Shown one piece after another: positions 8,829-17,115 of a stretch of DNA of 64,000 bases; the first letter of the stretch is position 1; every line of letters begins with the position of its first letter. The stretch is from Streptomyces hydrogenans (GTDB lineage: Bacteria > Actinomycetota > Actinomycetes > Streptomycetales > Streptomycetaceae). The translations under genes were made by a program, and so were the position numbers. The stretch spans positions 1 through 64,000 of the forward strand of contig NZ_BNBS01000014.1 of assembly GCF_014656075.1 (NCBI RefSeq), in the 5' to 3' direction. The notes under the pieces were generated by a model. That model saw only the letters and a list, made by a program, of their open reading frames with translations, did no database searches and had not been told where the DNA came from.

Positions 8829-9809
8829 ATGGACCTTGCCTACATTCCCAGCCCGTCGACCGGTGTCATCCACCTCGGACCGATCCCGCTGCGCGGCTAT
8901 GCCTTCTGCATCATCCTCGGTGTCTTCGTCGCCGTCTGGCTCGGCAACAAGCGCTGGATCGCCCGGGGCGGCACCGCCGGCACCGTGGCCGACATCGCCG
9001 TCTGGGCGGTGCCCTTCGGCCTCGTCGGCGGACGCCTCTACCACGTGATCACCGACTACCAGCTGTACTTCAGCGAGGGTGAGAACTGGGTCGACGCCTT
9101 CAAGATCTGGGAGGGCGGCCTCGGCATCTGGGGCGCCATCGCCTTCGGCGCCGTCGGCGCCTGGATCGGCTGCCGCCGCCGGGGCATCCCGCTGCCGGCG
9201 TACGCGGACGCCATCGCGCCCGGCATCGCCCTCGCCCAGGCCATCGGCCGCTGGGGCAACTGGTTCAACCAGGAGCTGTACGGCAAGCCGACCGACCTGC
9301 CGTGGGCGCTGAAGATCACCGAGAGCGCCAACCGCGAGGCCGGGCTCTACCACCCGACCTTCCTCTACGAGTCGCTGTGGTGCGTCGGCGTCGCCTTCCT
9401 CGTCATCTGGGCCGACCGCCGCTTCAAGCTCGGCCACGGCCGCGCCTTCGCCCTGTACGTGGCCGCCTACTGCGCCGGCCGCGGCTGGATCGAGTACATG
9501 CGCGTCGACGAGGCCCACCACATCCTGGGCCTGCGCCTCAACGTGTGGACCGCGATCATCGTCTTCGTGCTCGCCGTGGTCTACATGGTGGTCTCGGCGC
9601 GGGTCCGCCCGGGCCGCGAGGAGATCGTCGAGCCCCGCTCCCGCAAGCCGGTCGAGACCGGGAAGACGGACGACGACGCCGAGGACGCGGGCACCGGGAA
9701 GGCCGCCTCCGACGCCTCCGACGACGCGGCCGCCTCCGACGACGCGGGCGACTCCCACGACGTGGAGAACGGGGCCGGGAACGGCGCCGGATCGGCCGCC
9801 AAGGGCTGA
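8829..9809 (+). CDS. lgt: Prolipoprotein diacylglyceryl transferase Lgt
   Basis: A 326-residue polytopic membrane enzyme that transfers diacylglycerol from phosphatidylglycerol to the lipobox cysteine of prolipoproteins. The Lgt signature reads IGRWGNWFNQELYG, and VGGRLYHVITDY, WEGGLGIWG and HPTFLYESLW are also conserved. About seven membrane segments are visible. The last ~65 residues form a hydrophilic Asp/Ala/Ser-rich tail after MVVSARVRPG, a low-complexity extension common in Streptomyces and probably cytoplasmic. A client is visible in the same window: the LivK-type lipoprotein at 55264-56502. Confidence 0.95.
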   Translation: MDLAYIPSPSTGVIHLGPIPLRGYAFCIILGVFVAVWLGNKRWIARGGTAGTVADIAVWAVPFGLVGGRLYHVITDYQLYFSEGENWVDAFKIWEGGLGIWGAIAFGAVGAWIGCRRRGIPLPAYADAIAPGIALAQAIGRWGNWFNQELYGKPTDLPWALKITESANREAGLYHPTFLYESLWCVGVAFLVIWADRRFKLGHGRAFALYVAAYCAGRGWIEYMRVDEAHHILGLRLNVWTAIIVFVLAVVYMVVSARVRPGREEIVEPRSRKPVETGKTDDDAEDAGTGKAASDASDDAAASDDAGDSHDVENGAGNGAGSAAKG

Positions 9810-9830
9810 CGCCCCTTCCGCACGGACGAC

Positions 9831-9871
9831 GCGAGGGCCGCCGGGACCGAAGAGGTCCCGGCGGCCCTCGC
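9831..9871. terminator. Bidirectional terminator between lgt and the CoA-lyase gene
   Basis: A perfect 18-bp stem (9831-9848 with 9854-9871) and 5-nt loop GAAGA lie between two convergent genes, so the hairpin can serve both strands. Confidence 0.85.
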
Positions 9872-9912
9872 GCGTGTCCTGGCCCGGACCGGTGTGCGGG
9901 GGCCGGGCCGGG

Positions 9913-10749
9913 TCAGCCGACGCGCTCGACCAGGTCGAGGACCCGGTGGGCGCCCGCCACCACCGCCGCGTCCACGAACCGGCCGTCCGCCAGGGCCAGC
10001 GCGCCCCGGTCGGTCTCGGCGGCCGCCACCACCGCGCGGGCCGCGTCCACCTCCTGCGGGGTCGGCAGATAGGCCCGCTCGATGACCGGCAGCTGCCGGG
10101 GATGGATGGCCGCCCGGCCGAGGAAGCCGAGCGCCCGGCCCCGGGCACAGCCGGCGGCGAGCGCGGTCAGGTCCCCGATGTCGGCGTGCACCGACTGCAC
10201 CGGCGGCGGCAGCTTCGCGGCCCGGGCGGCGACCACGATCCGGCTGCGCGGCCAGTCGAGCCCGCTGTCGTCCCGCACCCCCAGGTCGGCGCGGAGGTCG
10301 GCCTCGCCGAGGGAGAGGCCGCGGACGGCCGGGTGGGCGGTGGCGATGGCGTACGCCTGCTCCACGGCCAGCGCGTTCTCCAGGAGCGGATAGAGCGGGA
10401 GGCCGGGCGCGAGCTCGCTGATCCGGTGGATGTCGGTGGCGTGGGCCACCTTGGGGACACGGAGACCGCCGAGGCCGGGGAGGGAGGCCAGGACGGGGAT
10501 GTCGCGCGGGGTGTGGATGCGGACGTGCACCGGGACCGGGTGGGCGTCGGAGAGCAGATCGACCGTGGCGTCGAGGGCGTACGCCTTGCGCTCCGGGGCG
10601 ACCGCGTCCTCCAGGTCCACGATGACGACGTCGGCGCCGGAGCCGAGCGCCTTGCCGACCACGTCGGGGCGGTCGCCGGGGGCGTACAGCCAGGTGAGGG
10701 GGAGACGGCCGCGGTGCCGCCCGCCGTTCGCGGCGGCCGGGGTGCTCAT
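9913..10749 (-). CDS. HpcH/HpaI aldolase / CitE-like CoA ester lyase
   Basis: A 278-residue protein of the citrate lyase beta-subunit-like family, which cleaves or forms C-C bonds in (3S)-malyl-CoA-type or citramalyl-CoA-type esters. Visible motifs are TWLYAPGDRPDVV near the N-terminus, the Mg-binding stretch VDLEDAVAPERK (residues 44-55), YPLLENALAVEQAYAIA with its acidic ligand, and LSLGEADLRADLG. The start ATG overlaps the stop of the CoA transferase upstream (ATGA), so it is the last gene of the seven-gene operon. The exact acyl-CoA substrate cannot be read from sequence. The paired CoA transferase suggests the two act on the same carboxylic acid. Confidence 0.85.
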   Translation of the reverse strand: MSTPAAANGGRHRGRLPLTWLYAPGDRPDVVGKALGSGADVVIVDLEDAVAPERKAYALDATVDLLSDAHPVPVHVRIHTPRDIPVLASLPGLGGLRVPKVAHATDIHRISELAPGLPLYPLLENALAVEQAYAIATAHPAVRGLSLGEADLRADLGVRDDSGLDWPRSRIVVAARAAKLPPPVQSVHADIGDLTALAAGCARGRALGFLGRAAIHPRQLPVIERAYLPTPQEVDAARAVVAAAETDRGALALADGRFVDAAVVAGAHRVLDLVERVG

Positions 10750-11951
10750 ACCGCCCCCTGGGCGCGCAGGGCGCTGATCTCGGCCGGGGCGAAGCCGGCC
10801 GCGGTCAGGACCTCCTCGGTGTCGGCGCCGTGCGGGCGGCCCGCCCAGCGGATCCCGCCGGGGGTGTCGGAGAGCCGGAAGAGGACGTTCTGCATGCGGA
10901 TCGGGCCCAGCTCCGGGTCCGGGACCTCGGTGACCGTGCCGAGCGCCTGGTACTGCGGGTCGTCGAGGACGTCCCGGACGTCGTAGACGGGGGCGATCGC
11001 CGCCTCCGCCTTCTCGAAGGCGGCCATGGCCTCGTCGCGGGTGTGGCGGGCGATCCAGCCGCCGACCGCCGCGTCGAGCTCCTCGGCGTGCGCGGCCCGG
11101 CCCGTGCCGTCGGCGAACCACGGCTCGTCGATCAGCTCGGGGCGGCCGACCAGGCGCAGCACCCGTTCGGCGATGGACTGCGCCGAGGTGGAGACGGCCA
11201 CCCAGGAGCCGTCGGAGGTCCGGTAGGTGTTGCGGGGGGCGTTGTTGCGGGAGCGGTTGCCGGTGCGCGGCTGGACGTAGCCGAGCTGGTCGTACCAGAG
11301 GGCGTGGGGGCCGATGACGGCGAGCATCGGTTCGATGATGGCCATGTCGACGACCTGGCCCTGGCCGGTCGTCGTCCTGGCGGTGAGCGCGGTCATCACC
11401 GCGTACGCGGTGGCGAGGGCGGCGACCGAGTCGGCGAGGCCGAAGGGGGGCAGGGTCGGCGGGCCGTCGGGTTCGCCGGTGATCGCGGCGAAGCCGCTCA
11501 TCGCCTCGGCGAGGGTGCCGAAGCCGGGGCGGTGGGCGTACGGGCCGAACTGGCCGAAGCCGGTGACCCGGGCCAGCACCAGACGGGGGTTGACCGCGGA
11601 CAGCTCCTCCCAGCCCAGGCCCCAGCGTTCCAGGGTGCCGGGGCGGAAGTTCTCCACGATCACGTCGGCGTCGGCGGCCAGCCGGAGGAGGGCGTCCCGG
11701 CCGCCGGGGGTGGACAGGTCGAGGGTGACGGTCCGCTTGTTGCGGCCCAGCACCTTCCACCACAGGCCCACCCCGTCCTTGGCGGGGCCGTGGCCCCGGG
11801 ACGGGTCCGGCTTGCGGGGGTGCTCGACCTTCACGACGTCGGCGCCGAAGTCGCCGAGCATCATGGCGGCCAGCGGCCCGGCGAACAGCGTCGCCAGATC
11901 GAGGACGCGCAGCCCCTCCAGGGGCGGGGCGGGGGAGGGGGCGGTGGTCAT
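10746..11951 (-). CDS. CaiB/BaiF family (class III) CoA transferase
   Basis: A 401-residue family III CoA transferase moving CoA between organic acids. The N-terminus reads LEGLRVLDLATLFAGPLAA, followed by GDFGADVVKVEHP, RNKRTVTLDL and ENFRPGTLERWG, all family hallmarks. Asp174 in FGLADSVAAL is the likely catalytic aspartate that forms the acyl-enzyme anhydride. It overlaps the ribokinase gene upstream and the CitE-like gene downstream by four bases each. Donor and acceptor acids are unknown. A role with the downstream lyase in activating and cleaving a hydroxy-dicarboxylic acid is an inference. Confidence 0.88.
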   Translation of the reverse strand: MTTAPSPAPPLEGLRVLDLATLFAGPLAAMMLGDFGADVVKVEHPRKPDPSRGHGPAKDGVGLWWKVLGRNKRTVTLDLSTPGGRDALLRLAADADVIVENFRPGTLERWGLGWEELSAVNPRLVLARVTGFGQFGPYAHRPGFGTLAEAMSGFAAITGEPDGPPTLPPFGLADSVAALATAYAVMTALTARTTTGQGQVVDMAIIEPMLAVIGPHALWYDQLGYVQPRTGNRSRNNAPRNTYRTSDGSWVAVSTSAQSIAERVLRLVGRPELIDEPWFADGTGRAAHAEELDAAVGGWIARHTRDEAMAAFEKAEAAIAPVYDVRDVLDDPQYQALGTVTEVPDPELGPIRMQNVLFRLSDTPGGIRWAGRPHGADTEEVLTAAGFAPAEISALRAQGAV

Positions 11952-12868
11952 GCGGGATCGGCCTCCAGGGACGAGGGGGTGCCGAGGGCCGTGTCGATCT
12001 CGGTGCGGTACGGCATCGAGGTCGACGCGCCCTCGCGCCGGACGGACAGGGCGGCGGCCGTGCCGGCCCAGGCCAGCGCCTCGGGCACGGGACGGCCCTC
12101 GCCGAGGGCGACCGCGAGGGCGCCGACGAAGGTGTCGCCGGCCGCGGTGGTGTCCACGGCCCGCACCTGGGGCGCGGGCACGGCGAGCAGGTCCGCGCCG
12201 CGCGCCGCGTAGAGGCAGCCGGCCGCGCCGAGGGTGACGACGACCTCGGGGACGACTTCGAGGAGGGCGAGCGCGGCGGCGTGCGGGTCGGCGCGGCCGG
12301 TGAGCGCCGTGGCCTCGTGCTCGTTGGGCACCAGCAGGTCGGTGACGTCGAAGAGTTCCGGTGGCAGCGGCTGGACGGGGGCCGGGGTGAGGACGGTCCT
12401 CACGCCGCTCCGGCGGGCGTGCGCGGCGCCGTCGACGACGACGGAGAGCGGGAGTTCGAGCTGGAGGAGGAGCAGGTCGGCGTTGGCGATCAGGGCCTCG
12501 TCGCCGTGGCTGAGGGAGGTGACGGTGCCGTTGGCGCCGGGGACGACGACGATGGCGTTGCCGCCCTCGTCGTCCACGACGATGTGCGCGGTGCCCGAGG
12601 GGCCCTCGACGGTGCGGAGCAGGTCGGTGTCGACGGAGCAGTGCTCCAGGGTGTCGCGGAGCCGGTATCCGAAGTCGTCGGAGCCGACCGCGCCGATCAT
12701 GGCGACCTCGCCGCCCGCGCGGGCGGCGGCGACCGCCTGGTTGGCGCCCTTGCCGCCGGGGATCGTGCGGAACGAGCGGCCGGTGACGGTCTCGCCGCGC
12801 GCCGGGGCCTTCGCCACGTAGGCCACGAGGTCCATGTTGGTGCTCCCGAGCACCACGATGCTGGTCAT
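11948..12868 (-). CDS. rbsK: Ribokinase-like PfkB-family sugar kinase
   Basis: A 306-residue carbohydrate kinase of the ribokinase group. The N-terminal substrate motif is STNMDLVAYV with IPGGKGANQAVAAARAG (residues 36-52). The C-terminal PfkB signature is DTTAAGDTFVGALAVAL with catalytic base Asp245. Ribose phosphorylation at O5 is the best guess from motif spacing, but other pentoses or nucleosides cannot be excluded. Its tight coupling on both sides to ADP-ribosylglycohydrolase and CoA-transferase genes suggests it captures ribose released from ADP-ribose-type substrates. There is no rbsABC transporter in the window, which argues against simple ribose uptake. Confidence 0.87.
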   Translation of the reverse strand: MTSIVVLGSTNMDLVAYVAKAPARGETVTGRSFRTIPGGKGANQAVAAARAGGEVAMIGAVGSDDFGYRLRDTLEHCSVDTDLLRTVEGPSGTAHIVVDDEGGNAIVVVPGANGTVTSLSHGDEALIANADLLLLQLELPLSVVVDGAAHARRSGVRTVLTPAPVQPLPPELFDVTDLLVPNEHEATALTGRADPHAAALALLEVVPEVVVTLGAAGCLYAARGADLLAVPAPQVRAVDTTAAGDTFVGALAVALGEGRPVPEALAWAGTAAALSVRREGASTSMPYRTEIDTALGTPSSLEADPA

Positions 12869-14265
12869 GGGCGTACTGCCTCCAGGTGGGTCAGGTCGGC
12901 GAGCGCGTCGAAGCCGATGCCGTCGAAGGACGGCACCGAGGTCGCGAGCCGGTTCTTGAGGGGGGAGGTCCAGCGGTCGGGGAGCCGGTCCGGGTGGCCG
13001 GCGAGGAGGCCGGCGACCGAGCCGGCGGTGGCGCCGTTGGAGTCGGTGTCCCAGCCGCCGGAGACGGCCGCGCAGATCGAGCGGGTGAAGTCGCCGTCGG
13101 CGTGGGTGAGGGCGGCGGCGAGCAGCGCGGTGTTCGGCACGGCATGGACCCAGTGGTACCCGCCGTACCGGGAGTGCAGCCGGTCCACGACGGCGTCGAG
13201 GTCAGGGGTGGCGCGGGCGGTCGCGATGCCGTACCGGACGGCCTCGGCGAGCCGGGAGCGGGGCGGGACGACGGAGAGGCCGGCGGCCAGCGCCCGGTGG
13301 ACGTCGCAGCCGCCGCCCGCGGCGGCGGCCACGGTGGCGGCGACGAACATCGCGCCGTGGACGCCGTTGCCGGTGTGGCTGAGGACGGCGTCCCGGTGGG
13401 CCTGGGCGGCTGCCGCGGCCGGGTCCCCGGGGTGGGTCCAGCCGTGGACGTCGGCCCGGATCTGGGCGCCGATCCACTCCCGGAAGGGGTTGCGGCGGAC
13501 GGCGGTCAGCGGGGGCTCGATGCCGTCCAGGAGGTTGCGGTAGGCGATCCGCTCGGCGGTGAAGGCGCGGCCGGCGGGGAGTTCGTCCAGCCAGAGGCGG
13601 GCCACGTCGGCGGTGGTGAAGCCGCGGCCGTGGCGGCGGAGGAGGAGCAGGGCGAGGAGGGGGTAGTTGAGGTCGTCGTCCTCGGGCATGCCGTCGATCG
13701 TCTCGGCGAGCGAGGTGGCGGCGGAGCGGCGGTTCCAGGGGTGGGCCGCGAGCAGTTCCGGTGGCACCCCGCGGGCGGTGAACCAGTCGTCGAGCGGCCA
13801 GTTCCCGGCGGCCCGGGCGAGCGCCCGGATCGCACCGAGCGGCAGCTTCTCGACGGGCTTGCCGAGCAGGCACCCGGCGGCGCGGCCCAGCCAGGCGGCG
13901 TGCAGCCGGTCGCGCAGGCCGGGGGCGTACGCCGCTCCGTCGGGCGGCGGGGCGGGCGGGTCGGGGCAGGCGGCCAGGATCGCGTCGAGCGCGGTGGGCT
14001 CGGCGTCGGCCAGCGGGGACGGGAGGGCGGCGAGTTCGTCGAGGAGTTCCTCGGCGAGCGCCCGCAGTTCGGGCCGGGCGCCGGGCGAGGCGCCGGCGGC
14101 GGCCGGCGCGGGGTGCCCGCCGGCCGCGAACCAGCGGCCGGCGATCTCCCCGGCCTCCCGGCCGTCCTCGGCGGCCTGCCGCAGCTCGTGCCCGACGAGG
14201 TCCTCGGGCTGCACCCAGGTGAGCCGTACGGCCTCGGCGCCGGGGGCCGGAGCGCCGGGCGTCAC
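12865..14265 (-). CDS. ADP-ribosylglycohydrolase family protein, paralogue 1 (extended N-terminus)
   Basis: A 466-residue member of the DraG/ARH family of binuclear-metal hydrolases. The catalytic domain begins near residue 118 (LRDRLHAAWLGRAAGCLLGKPVEK). The first metal motif is EDDDLNY (Asp196-198) in place of the classical TDDT, and the second is GGWDTDSNGATAG with Asp406, Asp408 and Ser409, so metal binding looks intact. The first ~115 residues are Ala/Pro/Glu-rich and unlike other ARH proteins. The GTG start overlaps the stop of paralogue 2 (GTGA). The substrate could be ADP-ribosyl-protein, an ADP-ribose-related small molecule or another N- or O-glycoside; sequence alone does not decide. 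Confidence 0.85.
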   Translation of the reverse strand: MTPGAPAPGAEAVRLTWVQPEDLVGHELRQAAEDGREAGEIAGRWFAAGGHPAPAAAGASPGARPELRALAEELLDELAALPSPLADAEPTALDAILAACPDPPAPPPDGAAYAPGLRDRLHAAWLGRAAGCLLGKPVEKLPLGAIRALARAAGNWPLDDWFTARGVPPELLAAHPWNRRSAATSLAETIDGMPEDDDLNYPLLALLLLRRHGRGFTTADVARLWLDELPAGRAFTAERIAYRNLLDGIEPPLTAVRRNPFREWIGAQIRADVHGWTHPGDPAAAAAQAHRDAVLSHTGNGVHGAMFVAATVAAAAGGGCDVHRALAAGLSVVPPRSRLAEAVRYGIATARATPDLDAVVDRLHSRYGGYHWVHAVPNTALLAAALTHADGDFTRSICAAVSGGWDTDSNGATAGSVAGLLAGHPDRLPDRWTSPLKNRLATSVPSFDGIGFDALADLTHLEAVRP

Positions 14266-15413
14266 CGGGAGGCGTCCGTCAGGGCGGCGCGGGCGGACTC
14301 GTGGGCGCGGCGGCGGGCGGTGTCCCGGGCGAAGACCTCGTGGGCGACGGCGGCGAGGGCCGCGGCCGGGGCGTGCAGGTCCAGCCGGCTGGCCTCCGCG
14401 ACCCGCTTCACCCACTCGGCGGGGACCGCCGCCTCGCCGTGCAGGGCTCCGGCGACCGCGCCCGCCATGGTGGCGATGGAGTCGCAGTCGCGCCCGTAGT
14501 TGACCGCGCCGAGGACCGTGCGGCGGTAGTCGCCCTCGCCGACCAGGAGCATGCCCAGCGCGATCGGCAGCTCCTCGATGGAGTGGAGCCGGGAGGGGCG
14601 GCGGGCGTCCAGGCCGGGGTTGCGGTAGTCGGGGCCGACGGAGTCGTACGGGGCGACCGCCTTGCGGAGCGGGACCAGGGCGGACTCGAAGTCGCGGTGC
14701 CGGTCGGCGACTTCGGCGACGGCCTCGATCGCGGCGCGGGTGCCGTCCTTCGCGAGGGCGAGGGCGGTGTCGACGACCGTGCGCGCGGTGGCGCCGGGGA
14801 CGCAGGCCGCCGCGACGGCCGCGGCGAAGACGCCCGCGGCCTCGCGGCCGTACGAGGACTGGTGGGCGCCGGCGACGTCGAGGGCCTCGGCGTAGGCGCC
14901 GTGCGGGTCGGCGGCGTTCACCAGGCCGACGGGGGCCATGTACATCGCGGCGCCGCAGTTGACGATGTTCCCGGAGCCGGCCTCGCGCGGGTCGTGGTGG
15001 CCGTAGTGGAGGCGGGCGACCAGCCACTTCTCGGCGAGGAAGATCCGCTGGAGGGGGAGGGCCTCCGCCTCCAGCTCGGGGATCCACACGGGGGAGCCCA
15101 TGAGTTCGGGGACGAGGTGGTCCGCGACCGCGTACGCGTCGAGGTGGTCGCGGACCGTCTCGTACACCCGGATCAGGGCGTGGGTCATCAGGGTGTCGTC
15201 GGTGACGTGCCCGTCGCCCTTGTGGTACGGGGCGATGGGGCGGGCGGTGCGCCAGGAGTCGCCGTTCCAGGGGCCGACGACGCCGGTGACCCTGCCTCCG
15301 TGGCGTTCGGCGATCTGCTCGGGGGTGTACCCCTCCACGGGGCCGCCGAGGGCGTCGCCCACGGCGGCACCGAGGAGACTTCCGGTGATCCGGTCATCCA
15401 GAGTGGGTGTCAT
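14262..15413 (-). CDS. ADP-ribosylglycohydrolase family protein, paralogue 2
   Basis: A 383-residue DraG/ARH-family hydrolase with the fullest set of motifs: LDDRITGSLLGAAVGDALGG at the start, the metal motif TDDTLMTHAL (Thr71-Asp72-Asp73-Thr74), GSGNIVNCGAAM, and NYGRDCDSIATMAGAVAGA with Asp309, Asp311 and Ser312. ATG 15413 is chosen because AGGTGGA lies about ten bases upstream. A GTG at 15428 is the alternative. Either start lies inside the 3' end of paralogue 3, so the two are translationally coupled. It is probably the most conventional enzyme of the four. Confidence 0.9.
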   Translation of the reverse strand: MTPTLDDRITGSLLGAAVGDALGGPVEGYTPEQIAERHGGRVTGVVGPWNGDSWRTARPIAPYHKGDGHVTDDTLMTHALIRVYETVRDHLDAYAVADHLVPELMGSPVWIPELEAEALPLQRIFLAEKWLVARLHYGHHDPREAGSGNIVNCGAAMYMAPVGLVNAADPHGAYAEALDVAGAHQSSYGREAAGVFAAAVAAACVPGATARTVVDTALALAKDGTRAAIEAVAEVADRHRDFESALVPLRKAVAPYDSVGPDYRNPGLDARRPSRLHSIEELPIALGMLLVGEGDYRRTVLGAVNYGRDCDSIATMAGAVAGALHGEAAVPAEWVKRVAEASRLDLHAPAAALAAVAHEVFARDTARRRAHESARAALTDASR

Positions 15414-17115
15414 GTCGGAATTGTCCACCTGGGGGCGCCGGTTCCGTGGCTCCCAGGAGCCCGGCGAGTTCCACCAGGTCGGTTCCGGCGAGCCGGGGCA
15501 GCGCGCAGCCGGAGAGCGTCCGGCAGGCGTCCCGCCAGCTCGCCGGGACCGAACGGCCGCCGCCCAGCGCGCCGGTGAGCGCGCCGGCCAGGGCGGGCGC
15601 GGAGTCCGCGACCCGGGACAGACAGGCCGCGGCCGGGACCGCGGCCGTCATCGCGCCGCGCGCGGCGACGGTCAGGGCGAGCGCGACGGGGACGGTCTCG
15701 GCGGCGGCGATGCCGTAGCTGTAGACGTGGTCGACGATCTGGTGCTCCAGGAGGGGGACCAGTTCGAAGGCGGAGTCGGCGGTGCGGGCCAGCTTCACGG
15801 CGTGGCGGGCGTTGCGGCCGATCTCCGTGACCGGCGGGAGCTCGGCGACCGCGGCCTCCACGGCGGTCTCGGCGTCCGCGCCGCCGAGCGCCGCGGCGAC
15901 CGCCGCCGCGGTGGCCCGGGCGCCGTGCACGCCGTCGCCGTCCTGGGTGTACCGGGCGTCGAACTCGGCGAGTTCCGCGGCGACGCGCGGGTCACCGGGG
16001 TGGACGACCGCGAGGACGGCGGCCCGGACGCAGCCGGCGTCGTCGAAGTAGTGCGGGTTGTCGTGGCCGGTCGCGGGCGGGCGCAGACCGGTGGCGAGGT
16101 TGCCGAGCCCGGCGCGGACCGAGATGCGGGCGCGCAGCGGGAGGACGGCGGACTCGATCTCGGGAGCGCGATCGGCCGCGGCGGCGATCTGGCCCGCGAG
16201 GTGGTTCCAGGCGAGGTCCACGGCGGCGCGGAGGCGGCGCTCGCGGGGGAGGGCGGCGAAGAGGGGACCGGCGGCGGCCAGGACCGCCTCCGCCGTGAAG
16301 GCCGCCCACTCGGCGTCGTCGGACGGGCCGAGGCGGAGCGGCTCGGGGGGCTGGTTCAGGGCGATCGGCACGGGGAGGGTGGTCGTGGCGTTCTGCTCCG
16401 CGAAGGTGTCGAGCTCGCGGGTGAGGCGGCGGGTCCACTCGGGCATCCGGGCGGCGCGGTGCCGGGCGGCGGGCCAGCCGGCGGCGTCGCCCGCGGCGAG
16501 GCCCAGGAGGAGGCCCTCGATCCTGTCCCGGTCCGCTTCGGTCCGGTCCGTCTCGGTCCGGTCCGTCTCGGCCTGGGCGGTCGGCCGTGGTGCCTCCCGT
16601 GGAGTCGCCCAGGCGCCGGCGGTACGTGTCGTGTCGGCGCCCGGCACCGGGGCGGGGTGCGGCGGGGCCAGGCCCTGCGTGTCGGCGCCCGGCACCTGGG
16701 GCAGGGTGTCGACGGCCGGGACGGTGCCCGGCACTGGAGGCTGTGCCCACCCTCCCCCAAGCTCTCGGCTCCGCTCGGGCAGGGGGGACCCCCCTCGCCC
16801 CGCGGAACGCCTGCCCACAGCGGGGGCGGCGGGCGCGCCTGAGGCGGCGGGGGCCACGGGGGTGCCGGGAGCGGTGGTGGGGACTGCGAGGGTGCCGGGA
16901 GTGCCGGGAACGGCGGGCGCGCCGGGAACGGCGGGAGTGGTGGCGGTGAGGGGTGCGGGGGTGCCGGGAGTGGCGGGGGTGGTAGCCGCGGGGGCCACGG
17001 AGGTGCCGGGAGGGGTGGGGGTGCCGGGAGCGGCGGGCGTGGGGGCCACAGGGGTCACGGGGGTCGCTGGGGTGCCGGGAGTGGTGGCGGTGGGGTTGGT
17101 CGGGTCGGGGTTCAT
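15394..17115 (-). CDS. ADP-ribosylglycohydrolase family protein, paralogue 3 (degenerate, Pro/Thr-rich N-terminus)
   Basis: A 573-residue protein in two parts. Residues 1 to about 198 are a low-complexity Pro/Thr/Ala/Gly stretch full of PGTP-type repeats. The hydrolase-like domain starts at RIEGLLLGLAAGDAAGW (about 199). The first metal motif has become SDDAEW (265-270), keeping both aspartates. The second, normally GRDADT, reads SRVADS (500-505), with the first aspartate replaced by Val502. That loss suggests weak, altered or absent hydrolase activity and perhaps a regulatory or scaffolding role. A Streptomyces-type short repeat is inserted in frame at about residues 107-123. ATG 17115 overlaps the upstream stop (ATGA). 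Confidence 0.8.
   Translation of the reverse strand: MNPDPTNPTATTPGTPATPVTPVAPTPAAPGTPTPPGTSVAPAATTPATPGTPAPLTATTPAVPGAPAVPGTPGTLAVPTTAPGTPVAPAASGAPAAPAVGRRSAGRGGSPLPERSRELGGGWAQPPVPGTVPAVDTLPQVPGADTQGLAPPHPAPVPGADTTRTAGAWATPREAPRPTAQAETDRTETDRTEADRDRIEGLLLGLAAGDAAGWPAARHRAARMPEWTRRLTRELDTFAEQNATTTLPVPIALNQPPEPLRLGPSDDAEWAAFTAEAVLAAAGPLFAALPRERRLRAAVDLAWNHLAGQIAAAADRAPEIESAVLPLRARISVRAGLGNLATGLRPPATGHDNPHYFDDAGCVRAAVLAVVHPGDPRVAAELAEFDARYTQDGDGVHGARATAAAVAAALGGADAETAVEAAVAELPPVTEIGRNARHAVKLARTADSAFELVPLLEHQIVDHVYSYGIAAAETVPVALALTVAARGAMTAAVPAAACLSRVADSAPALAGALTGALGGGRSVPASWRDACRTLSGCALPRLAGTDLVELAGLLGATEPAPPGGQFRHDTHSG
16747..16795. repeat. Short palindromic repeat inserted in frame in paralogue 3
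   Basis: On the plus strand the segment runs CCCACCCTCCCCCAAGCTCT, then a CGGCTCCGCTCG core, then GGGCAGGGGGGACCCCC. This closely matches a short interspersed repeat I recall from many Streptomyces genomes, sometimes translated as SPLPERSRELGGG. Here it is read in frame and its codons form residues about 107-123 of the Pro/Thr-rich region. Confidence 0.7.

Noticed and set aside
16850-17100. Possible tandem repeat array or CRISPR-like pattern in the GTGCCGGGAG-rich stretch
   Set aside because: Repeats are irregular, short and in frame, encoding the PGTP-rich arm of the hydrolase paralogue; there are no spacers.
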